Below, in pieces: positions 36,791 to 47,111 of a stretch of 64,000 nt of DNA (within the stretch, counting starts at the first letter, position 1; the number at the start of each line of letters is the position of its first letter). A program made the translations under genes and the position numbers. Location of the stretch: positions 49,197 to 113,196 of the forward strand of contig JAGFNX010000383.1 of assembly GCA_017657125.1 (NCBI GenBank), given 5' to 3'. The notes beneath the pieces are model-generated. The model was not told the DNA's origin and did not search any database. It worked only from the letters and a program-made list of their open reading frames with translations. This DNA comes from Scopulariopsis brevicaulis. Lineage: Eukaryota > Ascomycota > Sordariomycetes > Microascales > Microascaceae.

Positions 36791-38387
36791 GGTTGCGACT
36801 GATAGCTTCTCGAGCCATAACCGAGTTCCACATAATGAAGCGAGCAAGTACGGACGCTCCCATCAGATATATACTCCGTCAATCGACTCAGACAGACTTA
36901 GGGGATTGGGATCGATGCTCTTCATCCACAAGAGTCTCATCCACTATCCTTCATCATTCGGGAAGGGACCTCTTGCTCCCAATCCGTCCCCCATCGCCGA
37001 GCGACGGCTCGAGTCATGGCGCAATGACACCCCACGTTTATATGAAGCGCCGAAGAGGAAAAAGCATGCACTGAAACGTAGGAGTCAAGCCGTGACAGCG
37101 GGATTCAGGAACGCTTCGACCCTGACGTATGCCGAGGTAGATCCGGGGATGGACTATCGACGTGCAGGGAAAGGGGCATGTCTTGGGAAAAGGAAGGGTG
37201 CATCTTACCTGGGGACTCGGACTAATACCGCGACTGCCCTAGGCGAAATGGCAGGTGACACGTCGAAATGGAAAAGAGCTCCCGGAAAGAGACCGAGTAA
37301 CTATATTGTGGTTGTATTAAGTTATGCTGTTTGGTAACGTGATGCCGACGGCTGCGACGTTGTTTAGTCTGTTGCGAGGGAAATCGCTGCTGCGATGGGA
37401 GGTTAGAGCCGGAGTGAACCTCGCGATCCTACCCCGGAAATGAGGGCTCTCCGGGACTCGGTATTACCTAGGCGAGGTGTGTTAGTCGCGTCCCTGGTGA
37501 TGTAACATTGGGATTGAACACTGAGCAGTCGTGGAAAGCACGCCTCTACTCCTTCCCGAACCATCCGGTGATCTTCAAGGGGTGCGTGCGGTCGCAGTCT
37601 GTGCGGTGACAAAAGTACGGGAACTTCCGCTTCGACCGCACCTTCCACGATGTCTCGGGAAAACCCTAATATTGAGAAGGAGGAGGGATGGACAGAGTAC
37701 TCACCTTCCAATAAGCGGTCGCGACTGACTGCTACGTATGCAACACCGGATGAAGAATGCAAAGAGCCCCCGGGAATAACTGCAGATGTCTCGAACACTA
37801 ACTATCCAGTCGGTTTTCTTTTGGTGACGATGGTTGTCTGCTGGGATGGAATATCTCAGGTTCAGGTGCTGTCTCGTGAGGGGAGAGCAAATCGAGCATG
37901 ACGTAGGCTTTATATGTGGGGCAGCCAAGAGAGTTGTTGCAGGTGCTGACGACGCAAGCGGATCGCAATACACGGTTGGTTTTGAAGTTCGAAAACAACT
38001 TGAGGAGGCAGAGGCACCTCATGGGTGAAGCCACAAACTGGAGTGAGTGAAACAGTGCCTGTGAGTCTTGCTCGCGGGCCCACGAGTGATACAGTACATC
38101 CCTCTCGCATACAAGCTCCAGTCCTCGGTCTTCAAAGCCGGTTCGTTCCAGTCCTCTGATATCCTGACAACCCGAGCACTGAAAGATACAAAATCGACGA
38201 AACAGATGTAAAATACTAAGAATTAAACGCCGGGGTATGATGCGAATATATGGACGGCTTCGAAGCAACACGAAGTATAATTAAAACCATCCCAACAACT
38301 GTACTCAGCCATGCTTCCCATCCGGTACGCCCTGCAATGCTATGCTTTCCTTGCCACGAAACTCCTCGAGTAGAAATGAAACAAACC
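36791..38387. other. 1.6-kb intergenic region
   Basis: Promoter side of the GH81 gene and 3' flank of STN1. No gene supported; a frame at 36789-37337 lacks recognisable features. Confidence 0.5.
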
Positions 38388-39889
38388 CTAATTCAAAACC
38401 CGCTTTCTGAGCTTGAAGGGGTCGTCGACACCAACCACTGCCTCGGTCCCCTCATATTCTCGCCCTGGCTTCGAATCTTTCCCAGTAGTGGCATCGGCCG
38501 TCTTATCCGGGCCTCGAATATTGATGTTGGAGATTTTCTCTGAGCAGGGGCCTTTGCATGATTTTGTGATCTTGAACGGGTCAACACGGGTGTCCTGTCC
38601 AAGCGCCACAGGCTTCGAGGCCGAGGTACGCCTTGTGTACTTGGCTTTGATTGCATATGGGTCATCTGTAGGTTCAAGCCTTGTCCTCGGCTTTTGTGCT
38701 GATGTAGATCGTCTCTTTTGGCTAGCCTTGGGAGATTCGGCCTCGCCCACAGAAGAGTGCTTGCTTGAGAGAGAACGTGTCTCCGAGCCACTTGGCATGG
38801 CCTGGCTGGAAGCGGACGATGACGGCTCCTTCGCCGTCGAGGCTTCGTCTGGTGCCACGGCTGAAGACTGAGCGGAGTGTTTCAAGGGTCTTTTTGACCC
38901 TCGCTTCGTGATTCTGGAAGGATCGTCTTGGGAGCTCGGTTTCCGAGAAGGCGATGCCCTCAGAGTGGTGGACAAAACGGGTCTCTTTGAGCTGACCGAT
39001 TTTAAGCTGCAGGGATCTTCGCCATTCCCGCCTCCGGAAATTTCCTCAGGTACCGACACAGGACTTGGTTGCTTCCCGTGGCTCGTCACCTTCGCATCGT
39101 TTGAAGGTTCCCGTGGCCGATGGGCTGGTTTGTCGGAGCATGCGCCTACTGGCCTCGCGACCCGCTTCTTAAGCTTGTACGGATCCTCGGCCTTCTCCGC
39201 AGCTCCTTGCCCATTCTCCCGATGCGCCCTCCGCTTGCGCTTGCCCGCAGCAAGACGTAAGTCCCTCGCATCAGCCCGCTCTGCCTCCTTGCGATACCTC
39301 CGGACCTCCGCGTCTGACAGGGTCCAGGAAACATCAAGGACCTCCGTCCTGAACCGGAAGCGCCTTTCCCAAAGGAGGAGTTCGTGCTGGGTCGTCGGGA
39401 CTAACTTCATCCGGCGGATCTTGATTGCTTTCTGACGCCGGTACGGAATTATGGGCCCCCGGAGGTCCACGACATGGCCGACGTCAAAGTCACTGTACTC
39501 GGCGGGAATAGGGGCCCCGGGAGCAAAGACATTGCGAGGGTTCTCCTGCCGAGGTTCGAGGGGGAGAACGCAGCCGATATTGAACCCGCTGCTGTCATCA
39601 ATGGTGTACACCCGCTTCTCCGGAAAGTCGTCGATGGCGACGATGATTCCAACTACACGGACCCATCGTATAGGCAGGTTCCCGTAAAAATGGACATCTA
39701 GACGTCGAGCGATGCCTCGGTAAGCATGTGGGTGAGGCGTAGATGGTGGCAGAGCTTACCTGGGATGTTCCGATACAGCTGCAGGGTGGATATGTCGGAT
39801 ATTCTCAGGAGGGAGGAAACATTGTAGGTAGGGGCTGCATCAAAGCAATATGGGGGATAGATCGAGGGCTTAGTCGAGCTATCAGTCAT
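38388..39889 (-). CDS. STN1: CST telomere-capping subunit STN1
   Basis: Two exons, 39889-39760 and 39697-38388, encode 479 residues. The N-terminus has the fungal Stn1 OB-fold signature: YPPYCFDAAPTYN, then across the intron FYGNLPIRWVRVVGIIVAID, then RVYTIDDSSGFNIGC. A conserved basic stretch (RRQKAIKIRRMKLV) ends the fold near residue 175. STN1 with TEN1 (and CTC1 or Cdc13) binds single-stranded telomeric DNA and recruits polymerase alpha for C-strand fill-in. The remaining 270 residues are low-complexity, rich in Ser, Lys and Pro, with no visible winged-helix domain. Instead they hold six copies of a short motif, [ED]DP-x-x-[LI]-[KT] or close, the last at the very C-terminus. Family call is strong for the N-terminal half. 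Confidence 0.88.
38405..39186 (-). repeat. six dispersed DP-x-x-[LI] motifs in STN1 tail
   Basis: In reading order the motif copies are DPYKLK (39186-39169), DPCSLK (about 39018-39001), DPSRIT (about 38925-38908), DPYAIK (38663-38646), DPFKIT (38582-38565) and DPFKLR (38422-38405). Each is preceded by an acidic residue or Val and usually followed by Lys/Arg. The spacers are unrelated in sequence, so this is a repeated linear motif rather than a DNA tandem repeat. Confidence 0.8.
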
Positions 39890-40498
39890 TGTCGGTCATG
39901 GTTCTAGCACTCTCGTCCCATGTGAACAGATAAGGATATAGACTGCCAAGGGTGCGGTTGGGGATCGACGGGGTCAGGCGACAGAGGCAATATGAAGTAT
40001 AGAAGATGCGAATCTGGATGCAGACAATATCTCCTTAGCGCGTGTTAATTATGGGTGATGAGTGATGCCGCTTCACGATGCTTTGGCAACAGCTGCCTGC
40101 TCATAGGCCGAAGAGATTGTGTTGCTCCAGTGACTCCAGCGAGTGTTTTGTTGACACCGGCCGGCCTCGTAAGGGTGCGGGGCCAATTCACGGGTCTGTC
40201 CATTTGCCGACTGCCGATGTGGGGAATTGATGTCACGTGATCGATATCCCACTTCATCTAAGGTCTGCACTCATCATGTCCTCGCTTCTGCCTCCGAATT
40301 GGGCAGACTTTACTTGTGGTCATGTCTCGTCACGATTTCCAATTGCCTCCAGGCTTTTACTCCGTATACCCATTACCGCAGCCCCCTATTGAGGGGTTAT
40401 TGTGGCGTCTCTTGGTGCCAAGTCCACCGGTTTCGACGGTGTATCCCGAGGCCCCAACGCCACTAAGGGCATGGCCGAACATCGGCCACCCCGCCTCT

Positions 40499-40505
40499 TG
40501 AGTCA
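40499..40505. promoter_or_regulatory. Gcn4/CPC1-type site TGAGTCA
   Basis: Perfect bZIP site 626 bases upstream of the homocitrate synthase ATG; the most distant of three. Confidence 0.4.
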
Positions 40506-40826
40506 CCCCTCCTCCCAACCCAGGGGAAGGACGGCGATCACTAATGTCTGAACAGAGTATGGTATATTATGCAGTCTTCCATTCGGCGAATGGTTCGCTC
40601 GAGGCGTTCTAGTAAACGAGTCCATGCTTGTGAAAACATTGAGTGTCGACAGAGAAAACCTTGGGTACTTGGTAATCAATCTCTTTTGAATGGGTGTGAC
40701 ACCCCGCGTGGAGTGCATTGGCGCATCAGGTATCTTCCCGTGCCGGCTTCTCTGAGCCCTTCCCGCCGGTCGAAAATAGCGTTTTAATCCCACCAGCGAA
40801 TGTGCAGCCGCTGTTAGCAAGCCAGT

Positions 40827-40833
40827 TGACTCA
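40827..40833. promoter_or_regulatory. Gcn4/CPC1-type site TGACTCA
   Basis: Perfect site 298 bases upstream of the homocitrate synthase ATG. Confidence 0.55.
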
Positions 40834-40898
40834 TGGGAAAAAGTACGGAAGCCCCCTTTGAGGAAGTCGCGGCCCCACCGAGCAGATGTCTAGTTTCT

Positions 40899-40905
40899 TG
40901 AGTCA
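40899..40905. promoter_or_regulatory. Gcn4/CPC1-type site TGAGTCA
   Basis: Perfect site 226 bases upstream of the homocitrate synthase ATG and 72 bases from the previous one. Confidence 0.6.
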
Positions 40906-41124
40906 TTGATGGTGCGATTACGCCGCCCGTACAAGTAGTCGACCCTTTCCCCATAGTAGCTCTTTCCCCAGGACTTGGAATTATTCTCTCTATAAATACG
41001 TATCGCGGCCTAACAAAAAAAAAACGAACTGCTCCGTCTCGCCATCACCCACGCACATTTTGCAAAACCTCCCACCGACGACACTACCCCGCCTCACCAC
41101 CGCATCCGCTCCGAAACCGCAACG

Positions 41125-43209
41125 ATGTGCGGAACCGACGATATTCCCATACCGAATGGCCTCAACGGCAGCCAGGCCAGCCACCCCAAGCCTACGGTTT
41201 GTGCCTCCCCTCCAATTGCCGCCAATTGAGATACCTTTGCTCCGACTCGGCCAGCCCACGACGCAGCCGCTGACTGTCTTTGCTCTGAATCTAGGCCCCC
41301 GCCGTCAATCCCTATGCGCCCGTCCACGATGCGCTGTCCAACGTCAACAGCTACAAGCTGATCGAGTCGACGCTCCGCGAGGGCGAGCAGTTCGCCAGCG
41401 CCTGGTTTGACACGGGTACGTTACACACGACACTGCCAGATTTTCTCGAGTAATACGGAGACTGACTGCGGGATGCTGTTATAGAAACCAAGATCAAGAT
41501 GTACGCGACACTTTTTCACCGCCCGTCGTCGCACTACTGACCGTCTTCCAGTGCCAAGGCTCTCGATGACTTCGGTGTTGACTACATCGAGCTCACTTCC
41601 CCCGCGGCTTCGCCCCAGTCCCGCTCGGACTGCGAGGCTATCGCCAAGCTCGGCCTCAAGGTACGAAACAGTACCCAGTTCTCCAACATCTGGCAAATAG
41701 CGAAATATCTTGATGCTAACCAATACTTGTCTCGATTTAGGCCAAGATCCTGACGCGTTAGTCGCACCAACTGCCATACACATTGATATGTGCACCGTTG
41801 TACAAGGACTAACGGCGCCAATAGACGTTCGCTGCCACATGGACGATGCCAGGCTTGCGGTGGAGACCGGCGTGGATGGACTGTGAGTTACATCGTGCCA
41901 ATTGCGATGTTGTGTCCTCTAATACCCGAACTAGCGACTTGGTCATCGGAACCTCCAGCTTCCTCCGTGAGCACTCCCACGGCAAGGACATGGAGTATAT
42001 CGTCAAGACCGCGGTTGAGGTCATTGAGTATGTCAAGTCCAAGGGCCTCGAGGTCCGGTTCAGCTCCGAGGACTCGTTCCGCAGCGACCTTGTCGACCTC
42101 CTCTACCTATACAAGGCCGTGGACAAGGCCGGTGTAAACCGTGTCGGCATTGCGGACACCGTTGGCTGTGCCACTCCCCGCCAGGTCTATGACCTCGTCA
42201 GGACTCTCCGCAGCGTTGTCTGTAAGTTGACACTACAGAGGTTCCCACGTTGCTGTTGGTACGATATGCTTATCACGTTTTAGCCTGCGATATCGAGACG
42301 CATTTCCACAACGACACCGCGTGTGCCACCGCGAATGCGTACTCCGCTCTCGAGGCGGGTGCCACCCATGTCGACGTGTCCGTTCTCGGCATTGGCGAGA
42401 GGAACGGCATTACGGTAGGCGGGCCGCGGTCTTGCTTGGTTTGAACGTTTCTAACACGCGTGTAGCCCCTCGGTGGCCTGCTTGCCCGCATGGCCGTCAG
42501 CGCCCCTGAGTACACCAAGGGCAAGTACAAGCTGCACAAGCTCAAGGAGGTAAGGCTCGGGTCCGTCTATCCGGCTTATTCCAGGTGCTGACTATAATGT
42601 AGATCGAGGATATGGTTGCCGAGGCTGTTGAGGTGAACACGCCTTTCAACAACCCCATCACTGGATTCTGTGCCTTCACGCACAAGGCCGGTATTCACGG
42701 TATGGCACCCACAATGTCCTGTTAATCTTTAGATACAATGTCTAACAACCACAACAGCCAAGGCGATCCTTAACAACCCCAGCACTTACGAGATTCTCGA
42801 CCCCGCGGACTTCGGCATGACCCGATACGTCTCCTTCATCTCTCGCCTGACTGGCTGGAACGCGATTAAGTCTCGGGTGGAGCAGCTCGGTCTCGAAATG
42901 ACTGATGAGCAGATCAAGGAGGTGTATGTACTTTACGTGGGGGAGACTGGAGTTGCGTTGGACGTGTTGGCTGACACTTTCTTCGCAGCACGGCCAAGAT
43001 CAAGGCTATGGCGGATATCCGTTCCATTGCTATCGATGATGGCGATTCTATCATCCGGCGTGAGTCTCAATCTCTCCGTGTCTTGCAGGGCGGCGAACTG
43101 ACTATCGACTATAGAATACCATCTGGGTCTCCAGGACCAGCACCAGGTGGCCGCCGAGAAGGCCGCCGCGGTGTCGGCGGACGTTAACACCGAGGTCGCG
43201 GCCCAGTAA
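41125..43209 (+). CDS. LYS20: homocitrate synthase (lysine biosynthesis)
   Basis: Thirteen exons give 440 residues: 41125-41196, 41295-41415, 41485-41500, 41552-41660, 41741-41756, 41825-41882, 41935-42221, 42284-42414, 42466-42549, 42603-42699, 42758-42923, 42989-43059 and 43115-43209. The alpha-IPM/homocitrate synthase TIM barrel is clear: ESTLREGEQFASAWFDTETK, then ELTSPAASPQS, HVRCHMDDARLAVETGVDG, THFHNDTACATANA-like ETHFHNDTACATA, and VLGIGERNGITPLGG. Two exons are only 16 nt. The enzyme condenses acetyl-CoA with 2-oxoglutarate, the first step of the alpha-aminoadipate pathway, and is the usual point of lysine feedback. A 24-codon first exon adds a short N-terminus without a clear presequence. 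Three TGAsTCA sites upstream support cross-pathway control. Confidence 0.95.
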
Positions 43210-43635
43210 GCCTCTGGCTATCGAAATTGTCGTGCAGGGTCATATTTGATGAGAACATGACTGTCAACCGATCTAGTACGCAAGCTGGACCGGGTTTGGA
43301 TTTTCATACAGCGTTTCCGGGGTTTGGGTTTTTTCTTTTGTAGTACGGAAAAGGCATTTGATCCAGGGTTCCGTCTGCGTACGAGCTGAAGCCAGCGAGT
43401 CCAACTGATGTTTGGCTAAGGGTTGCGACGAAAAAAATTGGGGTTGGATCAAAAAAGGGGATTTCGGCGGCGCATACCCATAATTGTACTGTTTGATCAA
43501 AGGGATGGTGGGAGAGGCTGATACCGCAATAAAATATTATATCCGTCGCTGAGAACCATGAGCCGCCTTTTCTGTGCCTGACCTTGAACTCCATATGCCG
43601 TAGTCTTGTCCGATTTAATGGGTATCAAGGACACC
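43210..43635. other. convergent intergenic region
   Basis: 3' flanks of homocitrate synthase and the J-protein gene. No gene seen. Confidence 0.6.
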
Positions 43636-44667
43636 CTACCTCCTCGTCCTCTTCCTTGAGCTCCCACTGCTATCCGCCTTCGATTCCGCCGGTCCCTTCT
43701 TCAACCTCGCAGCGGCGGCCTGGAACGCCTCCTCCGAGGGCTCCTCCTCGACCTGCCTCTTCCTCCCCTTCTTGGATTTGCTCTGGGGAGCGTACTTTTC
43801 CTCCAGCGAATCGAGGAAGCCCGCCCTAGTCTGCTGGTTCTTCTTGATCAGGGCCGCCAGCGCGTCCTCCGAGTCGTCCTTCTTCTTCTTCCCCTTCTTG
43901 CCCTTCGCGGGACCGCTTCCACTGGCGTCGCCGAATAGCTGGTCATGCACGCCGAGTTCTTTGGCGTACTCCTGTGCCTCGGACGCCTCGGCCTTCGCCG
44001 CGCGAAGCCGTTCGTTCCTTCTCTTCTTGGTCTCCTTGGTATACGCCTTATACCCCTCCACCTCCCCCTTCTCGATTGCCTCATCAATAATCCCCCGGAA
44101 CCTCTCATCATCCTCCAAGACATTACTCAGCATGACCCCCTCGTACACCGCGTCCATATCCCCCTCCGCCGCAACATACGCAGCGAGCACATCGTCCCGC
44201 TCCTCCTCCGAGAACCGGTACTCGGCCGCGAAGCGCTCGATGGCGTCGGCGGACACGGCGTCCGCGAAGAGGTCGCGGTAGTAGGACGCCCAGTCGAAGT
44301 CGTCGGCGGAGACGGACTCGGAGGTCGAGCCGGTTGCGTCGTAGCGGGCGCGGCGGGCGGGGGAGGAGAGGACGGCGTAGGCGAGGGCTATGGATTGGAA
44401 GGTTGTGTGGGCTTCTGTTCGTTTTTCGGGGGGGACTTTGTCTGTGAGGGAAAGGTGGTTAGGAATCAGCTTCGTGGAGAGTGCAAGAGGGAGGAGGAGG
44501 AGAAGGGGAGGAGGGCAAGAGCTGTTCATACCAGGGTGGTTCTTCAGGGCGGCTTTGCGGTAGGCGGATTTGATCTGGTCGGGGGTCGCGGTGCGGTCGA
44601 GGTTGAGGACCTCGTAGGGGTCGATGGCCGGGGGTTCGGCATCTGTGATGTCTTCGGGAGATGACAT
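43636..44667 (-). CDS. J-domain protein, DNAJC9-like
   Basis: Exons 44667-44532 and 44441-43636 encode 313 residues. The J domain lies at about residues 15-85 (DPYEVLNLDRTATPDQIKSA, then HPDK, then AYAVLSSPARRARYD). The Asp codon of the essential HPD motif is split by the intron. The rest, with DWASYYRDLFADAVSADAIE, EEERDDVLAAYVAAEGDMD and a basic Lys/Arg-rich C-terminus, matches DNAJC9-type proteins, which stimulate Hsp70 and in animals also chaperone histones. The C-terminal KKGRKRQ and RKRTRR stretches suggest nuclear targeting. The frame is open upstream to 44853 but without ATG, so the start at 44667 is preferred. It is divergent from the deaminase gene with 298 bp between start codons. 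Confidence 0.9.
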   Translation of the reverse strand: MSSPEDITDAEPPAIDPYEVLNLDRTATPDQIKSAYRKAALKNHPGMNSSCPPPLLLLLPLALSTKLIPNHLSLTDKVPPEKRTEAHTTFQSIALAYAVLSSPARRARYDATGSTSESVSADDFDWASYYRDLFADAVSADAIERFAAEYRFSEEERDDVLAAYVAAEGDMDAVYEGVMLSNVLEDDERFRGIIDEAIEKGEVEGYKAYTKETKKRRNERLRAAKAEASEAQEYAKELGVHDQLFGDASGSGPAKGKKGKKKKDDSEDALAALIKKNQQTRAGFLDSLEEKYAPQSKSKKGRKRQVEEEPSEEAFQAAAARLKKGPAESKADSSGSSRKRTRR

Positions 44668-44965
44668 GGTGAGCGTAGTTGCTGGCGAAAGGCTTGGGTT
44701 GCGAGTCGGAGCTGGAGAGTGGACTGAGGTCGGAGCGATGCAACCTGGAAATGGAAGACGCGGTAGACTCGCAGGGACGCGTTCAGTGGTTTCGACAGGT
44801 GCCAGGGACATGACCTCATTGACAGCTGCCAGCACATGTTCCTCAGAGCTCAAGTCGATTTAGAGCTCAGTACCTTTTATGATGCCATTGGGCTCCGTTT
44901 ACTCTTAACACTGCTGTTCAAGCATTAATACTCTTTTCGGTCATATACGGACCTCACATCTCATA

Positions 44966-45505
44966 ATGGCGGACGCGCAACCCCAATTCAAGAGAGATGA
45001 CCACGAGGCCATCCTCAAACACGCCCTCACGCTAGCCCAGAAGTCTCCCCCCAAACCCAGCAACTTCCGCGTCGGCGCCGTCCTCATCGACCTCGAATCC
45101 AACACCGTCATCTCGACGGGGTACACCCTGGAGCTGGAGGGCAACACGCACGCGGAACAGTCAGCCTTTGCCAAGCTCGCGGCGCGGCTGGGCGTGGACG
45201 ACGGGCCGGGGCTGGCAGGTGCCATGGACGGGAAGCCGCACGCGCTGTATACGACCATGGAGCCCTGCGCGAAGCGGCTGAGCGGCAACAAGCCGTGTCT
45301 GGACCGGGTGCTGGACCAGAGTGGGTGGGTGAGGAGAGTGGTGGTCGGGGTCCTTGAGCCGAAAGATTTCGTGGAGGGGAATGACGGGAGGCAGCGGATG
45401 GAGCGGGATGGGATTGAGGTCTTGCATGTTGGAGGAATGGAGGAGAATATCTTGAGGGTTGCGAGGGCTGGGCATGATTATAACCACGATGCCTTGGCGA
45501 TCTGA
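44966..45505 (+). CDS. CDA-fold zinc deaminase, DRAP-deaminase-like
   Basis: A single-exon gene of 179 residues. Zinc-deaminase motifs are THAEQ (His62, catalytic Glu64) and EPCAKRLSGNKPC (Cys101 and Cys111). The second cysteine is nine residues from the first instead of the usual two or three. The NFRVGAVLID and TGYTLELEGNTHAE stretches resemble the fungal deaminase domain of riboflavin synthesis (Rib2-type, acting on the ribitylated pyrimidine intermediate), and I recall RLSGN near the cysteines in that group. A general cytidine or nucleotide deaminase is the alternative. No pseudouridine synthase domain is attached, unlike yeast Rib2. Substrate is inferred. Confidence 0.8.
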   Translation: MADAQPQFKRDDHEAILKHALTLAQKSPPKPSNFRVGAVLIDLESNTVISTGYTLELEGNTHAEQSAFAKLAARLGVDDGPGLAGAMDGKPHALYTTMEPCAKRLSGNKPCLDRVLDQSGWVRRVVVGVLEPKDFVEGNDGRQRMERDGIEVLHVGGMEENILRVARAGHDYNHDALAI

Positions 45506-47111
45506 ATAATGAGATGATGCCGCTTGGCCGTTGTGCCCGTAATGCTTTTGCTGGTAGTGGTGAGGCATCGATTTTTGTGGGCTCGATATGACGTTGGTCT
45601 TGGCCGATGGCCGTGATGTTACCTGCCGCGCCGGTCTACCTGAAACTGAAGAAGGGAGTGGGCAGATTCCCTGGCATTGACAGGACCTGACTCTGAAAGG
45701 ACGGGTGACACAAAGCCTTACGAGACAGCTGTGGCGTTTGCACCATGACCCTTTCAGGCCTGGAACAACTAGCGCTGTGTTGTTGCCCAAGGCGGGCGAA
45801 AGCGCTCAAAGACAGTCTCATGGAAACATCTAGTGTCACGCGAGCAGGCAACACTTCATTTTACTCCTCTCGTATCCTGAAACTGATTCTATCCGACAAC
45901 AAAGAGTCAACGGGGGCTTTATACTTGGGTATGGTGCCTCGCCGTTTGAATGCGGGACCGCGCATTTGGCCTGGCACCCGCGGTCCGCTTGACGAGACAA
46001 AGCAGTGTGCCGAAGTGACGTAGCTTCCATCCCCGCGCCAGCCCCACCAAATCATTCCCATACTGCTGGGCCTCCAAATGCACCCAGAACCAATGGCAGG
46101 TCCCGAGCCCCTCCCAGGGTGTCATTGACTGCGGGACGACCTTGACGACACCTGGTTTGGCCGGTCTCCCCGGGTTGCTGGGGGTTGCCGTGCTGGTGCT
46201 GGGCCTCGTGGAATTAAAGGCGGTGAAAGAGACCCCTACATGGGGAGAGTTCAGCCCAAAGAGACAGGTCAGAAAGACATGTACCCTTGATTCATGCTTG
46301 CAATTGGTGTTGGGAACATGTGCAGATTTAGGCGTGGAAATCCCCGCCGTTTGCACGGATACTAACACCATCCTTTCAGAGTACGGGAAGAGCTGTAAAG
46401 CCGTCAGGTGGGGCAGCGGTACTGATATCAGGTCACCACGATCCTGCCTCCATCTCCAGTGCACCTTCCTCCATTCTCTCCAACCCTTTCCACCTGCCCG
46501 AACACGCATCGGACATTCTTCAATTGAGCAAATTGAGCACCGGTCAGGACCACGAAGCAACCTTTCTGCCGGTACCAGTATGTGACGCGCTTGGCAACCC
46601 CAGATGGTCCATGGACCTGTCTAAGTAATGACCCCACCAGCCTCTCAGTATCACCTATATCAGAGGGTTGACAGTGTCTATCTGCGGGAGGCCCGCCATT
46701 TCCTCTGCTTGGGCTCCAGCAACATCTCGGGTGGCACAAGGAAGGTGCGGCCAACAGATAGGGTCAGGCAGCACCCACCCTCGACTTTGCCCACTGCACC
46801 TTCCTCCTTCTCCCGTCCCAGCTTCTTCCCTCAGCAACCTTCCCCATTACCACAAGCTTGCAGCGGGAATCTATTTACCTTCCCGTCTGCGATTTCTCCA
46901 ATCTCGCGGCATCACCCGGCGCAACGTAATCGCATCTCTACCGAGAGGGCGAAGCCATCACCGAAATCTCATTGACGCGTCGACACCCCACCTTTGTTTC
47001 TCCGACCGGCTCGTCCGGTGCGGGACCTCATTACGACCTTTCGGCTGCTTCTTCTCCGGAGATCCTGCCTGATCCACACTACCCTTTTCAATCAGCTCTG
47101 TGAGGACGACC
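45506..47111. other. 1.6-kb intergenic region upstream of Argonaute
   Basis: No gene supported. Overlapping frames on both strands at 45919-46585 lack recognisable features. The last 300 bases are pyrimidine-rich, as for a promoter and leader. Confidence 0.5.

Larger units (their letters stand above)
39890..41124. other. divergent region STN1 / homocitrate synthase
   Basis: Contains both promoters. Three TGAsTCA sites are annotated separately. A C-rich leader lies just before 41125. No gene supported. Confidence 0.6.

Noticed and set aside
45919..46560. 213-codon minus-strand frame in the deaminase-Argonaute gap
   Set aside because: No domain, no good start context, and a competing plus-strand frame of similar quality.
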